A DNA stretch of 64,000 bases from Oscillospiraceae bacterium (lineage in GTDB: Bacteria > Bacillota_A > Clostridia > Oscillospirales > Oscillospiraceae). Shown here one piece after another: positions 58,686 to 64,000 of this stretch (position 1 is its first letter; each line of letters starts with the position of its first letter). The position numbers were made by a program, and so were the translations under genes. The notes beneath the pieces are model-generated. The model made no database searches. It had not been told where the DNA came from and was given only the letters and a program-made list of their open reading frames with translations. The stretch lies in assembly GCA_017516785.1 (NCBI GenBank), contig JAFXAV010000016.1:22152-86151 (forward strand), in the 5' to 3' direction.

Positions 58686-60905
58686 TTATACAATTGAAAT
58701 CTTGTTCAGTTCGGCGTTCAGATCCAGCAGCTGTTCCTTGGTAACAGGCATCATCATGGCGCCGGTGATCAGGTTGATCAGGCGCAGAACACTGAAGCTG
58801 TCCAGCTGACCCAGAGCCTGGGGATGGGCGGCAAACTGTTCGCCCAGAATGGGAGCCAGAACTTTTGCGGAGCCTGCAAGACCAAGCTTATTGTTCAGGA
58901 AGCGGAGCTTGGTGTTCAGGGATGCGAAGCCTTCCACCTCGGTGATGTCCCACCAGTTCAGAACAGCGCCCTTTTCCACCAGAACATAGGCGGGGTTGGG
59001 TTCTGCCACCTTGCGGATAATGCTCTCATCGGTCAGGCCTCCGGCCGTAGCCACCAGATGGGTGGTGCCCGTATTGGGAACTTTGAAGTAGAAGAAGTGG
59101 TCAGGTGCTTCCTTGACACCCAGGCTTTCGCCGTTGGCAAAGAGCTCCACAGCGGGCAGGTTGGAGTAGACGGTGACCTTGGTTACGTCCTCGGTGCGGT
59201 CAATGTAGCGCTTGCCACAGAGATGGATCATGGGTTCGGGGTTCAGCCATGCCTTGTAGGCGTAGAAGGAGTCCTTCTTGTAGCTGCGGTCGAAGGTCAC
59301 AAGACCCTTGTGGTTCTGGCCGTTTTCGCCGCCTTCGTTGCGGCCGTCAGCGCCGAAGTCGAACATGTTCCACACATGGGTGGCCCAGAGGTACTTCCGG
59401 GAGAACAGCTGACGGATCAGGGACTCGTGGTAAACTGCCTGGTATTCCTCGGAATAGTCACCGGCATCGGGTTTGGAATTGTGCCAGTTCAGAGCCTCGC
59501 AGCCATACTCGGAGCAGCCGATGGGCTGAGTGGGATGCTCGGCATGGAACTTGTCGAACCAGGGGCCGTAGTCCTCCAGCTCACCACCGTACCAGCCGAA
59601 ATAGTGGTTGTAGCTGACGGTATCGGGAATGGAGATATAGGGATTGTGAGGGGGAGCGGTGGAGACGGCAGCCATGGTGGTCAGGCGGGTCTTGTCCATC
59701 TCGTGGCAGAGGTCATTGAGCATGTGGTGGTTGGGAATAATATGCTCGTCAGCTTCGGTGCCGGCGTTAATCTCATTGGAAAGGCCCCAGACAACGATGG
59801 AAGGATGATTGTAGTTCTGGACGATCAGTTCCATCATCTGAGTCCGGGTGTTTTCCACGCCGTCATTCAGGTGGGTGGTTATGTAGGGGATTTCGGCCCA
59901 GATCACAAGACCCTTTTCGTCGCACAGATCATAGAAGTACTGAGCATGCTGATAATGGGCCAGACGAATGGTGGTGGCGCCCACTTCGCAGATCAGGTCG
60001 ATATCCTCTTCGTGATGCTCGGGAAGCAATGCATTGCCGAGGCCCCAGCGGTCTTGATGACGGCTGACACCGCGGAGGGGATACTCTTCGCCATTGAGGA
60101 TGAAGCCACGGTCGGGATCAATTTCATAGCTGCGGCAGCCGAACCGGGCGGATACATTGTCCAGAATCTCCTTGCCTTCCACCAGGTTGACCTCTGCGCT
60201 GTACAGATAAGGATCCTTGCGGCCATGCCACTTATGGACATTTTCGATGGTAACTGCAAATTTGGTCTCGGTGCTCACTTCGTTGGCAACGGCATTGCCT
60301 TCGGCGTCAACAATGGTGTACTGGAAGTACTGATCTTCCTTCATGCCCTTGACGAACACTTCCACTTCCACATTGGCGTTATCGCCGTCAATGATGGGTG
60401 TGACCTTGATGCCGGGGCCGCCGTAGTACTCGAGGTCAAAGTGGCTTTCGGAAACACAAACCAGATTTACATCACGGTAGACACCGCCATAGAAGGTAAA
60501 GTCAGCATTCTGGGGATAAACGGACTGATTCTGGGCGTTGTCTACTTCCAGGACTACCAGGTTGGTGCCGGCGATTTCATCGGTGACATCCACACGCCAG
60601 GTTGAGTAGCCACCGTGATGGGTGGCCATGCACTTGCCATTCCAGTAGACCTTGGCAGAGGAGTTGGCGCCGTTGATTTCCAGATAGTAGCGGTTGGCCT
60701 TGGGCAGGTCCACCTGATTGAGGGACTTGGCATAGTAGGCAGTGCCGCGGAAATAGTCGGCATCACCGTCCTGGCCATCGATGGCGTTCCAGCAATGAGG
60801 CAGGTTGACAAAATTCCAGCGGTTGGAAATTTCGGAGGGAACAGCAGTGGCTTCCTTGGAGAAGGCCCACTTGCGGTTCAGGTTCATAATCGTACGCATG
60901 GTCAT
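58686..60905 (-). CDS. Glycoside hydrolase family 2 (beta-galactosidase-like)
   Basis: This is a 739-residue cytoplasmic glycosidase with no signal peptide. An N-terminal jelly-roll domain (RKWAFSKEA, FRGTAYYAKS) precedes an immunoglobulin-like domain and the GH2 TIM barrel. The acid/base is probably Glu378 (WGLSNEINAG) and the nucleophile Glu466 (GCSEYGCEA). A C-terminal Ig-like and an extra helical domain follow. The substrate (beta-galactoside, glucuronide or mannoside) is not decided. GAAAGG precedes the ATG. The unit has its own promoter, with TATAAT near 60970 on the minus strand. Confidence 0.92.
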   Translation of the reverse strand: MTMRTIMNLNRKWAFSKEATAVPSEISNRWNFVNLPHCWNAIDGQDGDADYFRGTAYYAKSLNQVDLPKANRYYLEINGANSSAKVYWNGKCMATHHGGYSTWRVDVTDEIAGTNLVVLEVDNAQNQSVYPQNADFTFYGGVYRDVNLVCVSESHFDLEYYGGPGIKVTPIIDGDNANVEVEVFVKGMKEDQYFQYTIVDAEGNAVANEVSTETKFAVTIENVHKWHGRKDPYLYSAEVNLVEGKEILDNVSARFGCRSYEIDPDRGFILNGEEYPLRGVSRHQDRWGLGNALLPEHHEEDIDLICEVGATTIRLAHYQHAQYFYDLCDEKGLVIWAEIPYITTHLNDGVENTRTQMMELIVQNYNHPSIVVWGLSNEINAGTEADEHIIPNHHMLNDLCHEMDKTRLTTMAAVSTAPPHNPYISIPDTVSYNHYFGWYGGELEDYGPWFDKFHAEHPTQPIGCSEYGCEALNWHNSKPDAGDYSEEYQAVYHESLIRQLFSRKYLWATHVWNMFDFGADGRNEGGENGQNHKGLVTFDRSYKKDSFYAYKAWLNPEPMIHLCGKRYIDRTEDVTKVTVYSNLPAVELFANGESLGVKEAPDHFFYFKVPNTGTTHLVATAGGLTDESIIRKVAEPNPAYVLVEKGAVLNWWDITEVEGFASLNTKLRFLNNKLGLAGSAKVLAPILGEQFAAHPQALGQLDSFSVLRLINLITGAMMMPVTKEQLLDLNAELNKISIV

Positions 60906-61136
60906 AAGTTCCTTTCGTGAGATTGGGTCAGATAAGTCTGCACGGGCGTCACCGTGCCATCGTATTTATTATACTTTTTGAAGGGAAGGATAGGAAGAAA
61001 AATAAAGAAATTTGATACTGGTCAATATAGATAAGATTTCGAACTCCTGTTTGGCTATGTTGCATAATTCAGAAGATTCATCAGGATGAACAAAGATGGA
61101 TTAGCTTTCCTAAATTATTTAGTAAAATATTATCGA

Positions 61137-61165
61137 TTGAAAAATACTGAATGAAGTGGTATTAT
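61137..61165 (+). promoter_or_regulatory. adhE promoter
   Basis: TTGAAA and TATTAT are spaced by 17 bp. No clear Rex operator (TTGTTAA-type dyad) is seen around it. The rest of 60975-61130 is AT-rich, without recognised features. Confidence 0.72.
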
Positions 61166-61221
61166 ATAGGTACAAATAAACCGATATAAAAGTATCGAAT
61201 CATAAAGAAAGGTTGATAATT

Positions 61222-63813
61222 ATGGAAAACTACATGCCCGTAACCAATATGGAAGAATTGACCGAAGCATTTGCCCGCTGCCGCAAGGCTCAGGCTGAAT
61301 TTGCCACCTACAGCCAGGAACAGGTTGACAAGATTTTCCTGGCAGCCGCTACCGCAGCCAACAAGGCCCGCATCAAGCTCGCCAAGATGGCAGTGGAAGA
61401 AACCGGCATGGGTGTCGTGGAAGACAAGGTCATCAAGAACCACTACGCATCTGAATATATCTATCACGCATATAAGGACACCAAGACCTGCGGTGTCATC
61501 GAAACCGATACCTCCTATGGCATTCAGCGGATTGCTGAACCCATCGGTCTGGTTGGTGCAGTTATTCCCACTACCAATCCCACCTCCACCGCTATTTTCA
61601 AGGTGCTGATCTGTCTGAAGACCCGCAATGCCATTATGATTTCTCCTCACCCCCGCGCAAAGAAATGCACCGTTGAAGCTGCAAAGATCATCTCCGAAGC
61701 TGCTGTGGCAGCAGGCGCTCCTCAGGGCATCATCTTCTGGATCGATGAGCCTTCTCTGGAAATGACCAACCGCATTATGCACGAATCCGATCTGATTCTG
61801 GCTACCGGCGGCCCTGGTATGGTCAAGGCAGCTTACTCCTCTGGAAAGCCTGCCCTGGGTGTCGGCCCTGGTAACGTTCCCGCTGTCATTGATGAAAGCG
61901 CTGACATTCTGCAGGCCGTTTCCTCCGTTATCCATTCCAAGACCTTTGATAATGGCATGATCTGTGCCTCCGAGCAGAGTGTGATCGTTCTGGATTCCAT
62001 TTATGACAAGGTCAAGGATGAATTTATCAAGCGTGGATGCTACGTCCTGAATGAAGAAGAGGCAGAAAAGGTGCGCAAGACCATTCTGATTAATGGCGCG
62101 CTGAATGCTAAAATTGTCGGCCAGTCTGCACACACCATTGCAGCCATGGCCGGTATTGATGTTCCCGAATACACCAAGGTTCTGATTGGTGAGGTGGAGT
62201 CCACTGACCTGAGCGAGGAATTTGCCCACGAGAAGCTTTCTCCCGTGCTGGCTATGTACCGCGCTTCCACTTTTGAAGAAGCTATGGATAAGGCTGATAC
62301 CCTGGTCAAGGATGGCGGCTACGGTCATACCGCATCTCTGTATGTGGATACTGTCGCTTGCCGGGATAAGCTGGATGCCTATGCCGCAAGAATGAAGGCC
62401 TGTCGTATTGTTGTGAATACCCCCTCTGCCCACGGCGGCATCGGCGACCTGTACAATTTCAGCATGACTCCCTCCCTGACTCTGGGCTGCGGCAGCTGGG
62501 GCGGTAACTCCGTTTCCGAAAATGTTGGCGTCAAGCATCTGCTGAATATCAAGTCTGTAGCCGAAAGGAGAGAAAACATGCTCTGGTTCCGTGCCCCTGA
62601 AAAGGTCTATTTTAAGAAAGGCTGCCTGCCTGTTGCGCTGGATGAGCTGAAGAAGTACAAGAAGGCCTTCATTGTTACTGATACTTTCCTGTACCAGAAT
62701 GGCTATACACGTCCCGTCAAGGAAAAACTGGACCAGCTGGGCATCATTCACAATACCTTCCATTCCGTCGAACCTGATCCCACCCTGGCCTGTGCCCGGG
62801 CCGGCGCTGCTCAGATGGCAACCTTTGAGCCTGATGTGATCATCGCTATCGGCGGCGGCTCTGCCATGGATGCTGCCAAGATCATGTGGGTTCTCTATGA
62901 GCATCCTGAAGCAGATTTCCACGACATGGCCATGCGCTTTGTGGATATCCGCAAGCGTATTTACGAATTCCCCAAGATGGGTGAAAAGGCCTACTTCGTC
63001 GCTGTTCCCACCACTGCCGGTACCGGCTCCGAAGTGACTCCCTTCGCTGTCATCACCGACGAAAGCACCGGTATCAAGTATCCTCTGGCAGACTATGAGC
63101 TGCTGCCCAACATGGCAATTGTGGATGCAGACATGATGATGCATGCCCCCAAGGGACTGACCGCGGCATCCGGTATTGATGCCGTGACCCATGCGCTGGA
63201 AGCCTACGCCTCCATGATGGCCACCGGCTACACCGATGGCCTGGCGCTGCGGGCGCTGAAGCTGATCTTCGAGAATCTCCCCGCTGCCTATGACAACGGT
63301 CCCAACGATCCCCGGGCCCGTGAGAATATGGGTACTGCAGCCTGTATGGCCGGTATGGCCTTTGCCAATGCCTTCCTGGGTATCTGCCATTCCATGGCCC
63401 ACAAGCTGGGTGCATTCCACCATCTGCCCCACGGTGTTGCCAATGCTCTGATGATCGATGAAGTCCTGCGCTTCAATGCTGTGGAGATTCCTGCCAAGAT
63501 GGGCACCTTCTCTCAGTATGACCATCCCCATACCCTGGCCCGTTATGCCGAAGTTGCGGATTATCTGGGTCTCGGCGGCAAGACCAATGAGGAAAAGCTG
63601 GAAAACCTAATTGCTGCCCTGGATGAACTGAAGGCGAAGGTCGGCATCAAGAAGTGCATCCGTGACTATGGCATCGACGAAGCTGATTTCCTGGCAAGAC
63701 TTGATGACATGGTGGAGCAGGCCTTTGATGATCAGTGCACCGGCGCAAACCCCCGCTATCCGCTCATGAGCGAGATGAAGCAGATGTATCTGAATGCCTA
63801 CTACGGCAAGTAA
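61222..63813 (+). CDS. adhE: Bifunctional acetaldehyde-CoA/alcohol dehydrogenase
   Basis: This 863-residue fusion reduces acetyl-CoA to ethanol with NADH. The N-terminal aldehyde dehydrogenase (about 1-430) has catalytic Cys248 in NGMICASEQ. The C-terminal iron alcohol dehydrogenase (about 455-863) has [33 protein letters not shown] and the iron-binding His blocks [12 protein letters not shown] and [16 protein letters not shown]. The length is normal for AdhE. The ATG at 61222 follows AGAAAGG. It regenerates NAD during fermentation. Confidence 0.97.
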   Translation: MENYMPVTNMEELTEAFARCRKAQAEFATYSQEQVDKIFLAAATAANKARIKLAKMAVEETGMGVVEDKVIKNHYASEYIYHAYKDTKTCGVIETDTSYGIQRIAEPIGLVGAVIPTTNPTSTAIFKVLICLKTRNAIMISPHPRAKKCTVEAAKIISEAAVAAGAPQGIIFWIDEPSLEMTNRIMHESDLILATGGPGMVKAAYSSGKPALGVGPGNVPAVIDESADILQAVSSVIHSKTFDNGMICASEQSVIVLDSIYDKVKDEFIKRGCYVLNEEEAEKVRKTILINGALNAKIVGQSAHTIAAMAGIDVPEYTKVLIGEVESTDLSEEFAHEKLSPVLAMYRASTFEEAMDKADTLVKDGGYGHTASLYVDTVACRDKLDAYAARMKACRIVVNTPSAHGGIGDLYNFSMTPSLTLGCGSWGGNSVSENVGVKHLLNIKSVAERRENMLWFRAPEKVYFKKGCLPVALDELKKYKKAFIVTDTFLYQNGYTRPVKEKLDQLGIIHNTFHSVEPDPTLACARAGAAQMATFEPDVIIAIGGGSAMDAAKIMWVLYEHPEADFHDMAMRFVDIRKRIYEFPKMGEKAYFVAVPTTAGTGSEVTPFAVITDESTGIKYPLADYELLPNMAIVDADMMMHAPKGLTAASGIDAVTHALEAYASMMATGYTDGLALRALKLIFENLPAAYDNGPNDPRARENMGTAACMAGMAFANAFLGICHSMAHKLGAFHHLPHGVANALMIDEVLRFNAVEIPAKMGTFSQYDHPHTLARYAEVADYLGLGGKTNEEKLENLIAALDELKAKVGIKKCIRDYGIDEADFLARLDDMVEQAFDDQCTGANPRYPLMSEMKQMYLNAYYGK

Positions 63814-63828
63814 TGGAATAAGAATGGA

Positions 63829-63865
63829 TTCCCCGCCGCATTGCAACTGCGGCGGGGAAATTGTT
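63829..63865 (+). terminator. Rho-independent terminator of adhE
   Basis: A perfect 12-bp stem (TTCCCCGCCGCA with its complement) around TTGCAAC is followed by an AT-rich tail. Confidence 0.8.
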
Positions 63866-63869
63866 GTCT

Positions 63870-64000
63870 AAAGAATACCACCTGCTATGCAGGTGGTGCA
63901 AAAAAGTTATACTTATGCGTAGAAAAAGGAAACCTCCGATGATAGAGTTGTAAGAAGGTTCGGCAACCGCTTACAAACAAGATCAATGGAGGTTATCCAA
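63870..64000 (+). mobile_element. Left end and 5' leader of an IS200-type insertion sequence (transposase starts beyond the window)
   Basis: A perfect 9-bp hairpin (ACCACCTGC, TAT, GCAGGTGGT at 63877-63897) resembles an IS200/IS605 end hairpin. Downstream, AACCTCC (63931-63937) is complementary to GGAGGTT (63988-63994), the ribosome site just before the window end. Between them is a further stem (GTTGTAAG with CTTACAA, and GGTT with AACC). This matches the translation-blocking leader of IS200 tnpA genes. The transposase frame itself lies outside, so the call rests on the leader only. Confidence 0.62.

Noticed and set aside
61000..61221. Rex operator for adhE
   Set aside because: No TTGTTAA-type inverted repeat is present; only short imperfect dyads such as TTCATC/GATGAA were seen.
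61162..63531. Minus-strand open frame of 789 codons opposite adhE
   Set aside because: It is antisense to a complete AdhE with all motifs, and it has no ribosome site or family resemblance.
1..64000. tRNA, rRNA, CRISPR array or prophage
   Set aside because: No cloverleaf with a CCA-type end, rRNA-like stretch, regularly spaced repeat or phage gene was seen in reading the window.

Overview
The window reads as chromosomal DNA of an anaerobic, probably spore-forming gut Firmicute, most likely a member of the Oscillospirales (Clostridia). This placement is an inference from moderately high GC, strong AGGAGG-type ribosome-binding sites, sporulation-type genes (two SpoIID-domain proteins, a SleC-like set), fermentation genes (AdhE, a phosphotransacetylase/phosphotransbutyrylase, a membrane pyrophosphatase) and several small proteins typical of that order. 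No rRNA, tRNA, CRISPR array or prophage was seen.

Layout: 1-4.6 kb holds the end of a DUF362 protein, then two divergent cobalamin riboswitches. One serves a DUF4430 lipoprotein and the other a complete ECF transporter (EcfT, fused EcfA, S component). 4.6-11.7 kb is housekeeping: RpiR regulator, gltX, trpS, small membrane and helical proteins, a YfcE-type phosphoesterase, pgsA, and a short stand-alone transcript with a 14-codon ORF. 11.7-14.4 kb is a SleC-like spore-cortex group. 14.5-18.5 kb has asnB, pyk and a CarD regulator. 18.5-23.9 kb is a peptide-salvage operon (PepV dipeptidase, L-Ala-D/L-Glu epimerase, DUF819 transporter, transglutaminase-fold protein). 24-27.5 kb has cutC, a HAD phosphatase and a secreted PQQ-propeller protein.

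27.8-34 kb is an opp peptide-uptake operon whose last gene encodes a substrate-binding protein with its two halves in swapped order, an apparent natural circular permutation. 34-36 kb is a Y-family polymerase plus YolD pair. 36-40.7 kb is a sugar-type transporter, creatininase-like and carboxylesterase operon, then a class I glutamine-amidotransferase-like hydrolase. 40.7-44.6 kb has a SpoIID protein, metA (acetyl-CoA type) and a TGS/uridine-kinase fusion. 44.6-48.7 kb is a BlaI/BlaR1-type pair with an unusually large 1240-residue sensor and two clear operators. 48.8-50.2 kb is an ECF sigma factor with a membrane partner.

50.2-55.6 kb has soluble pyrophosphatase, thioredoxin reductase, an SDR reductase, Ptb/Pta and the membrane pyrophosphatase. 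The reductase promoters share a palindrome centred near -41. 55.9-58.5 kb has DUF3842, an ECF S component behind a terminator-bearing leader, a kinase and a small unknown protein. 58.7-63.8 kb has a GH2 glycosidase and adhE. The last 130 bases look like the left end and 5' leader of an IS200-type insertion sequence whose transposase would start just outside the window.

The most unusual item is the permuted oligopeptide-binding protein at 32138-33943. Others worth follow-up are the small structured transcript at 10.9-11.04 kb, the paired -41 operators, the abutting perfect palindromes in the opp leader, and the orphan ECF-S/kinase locus.
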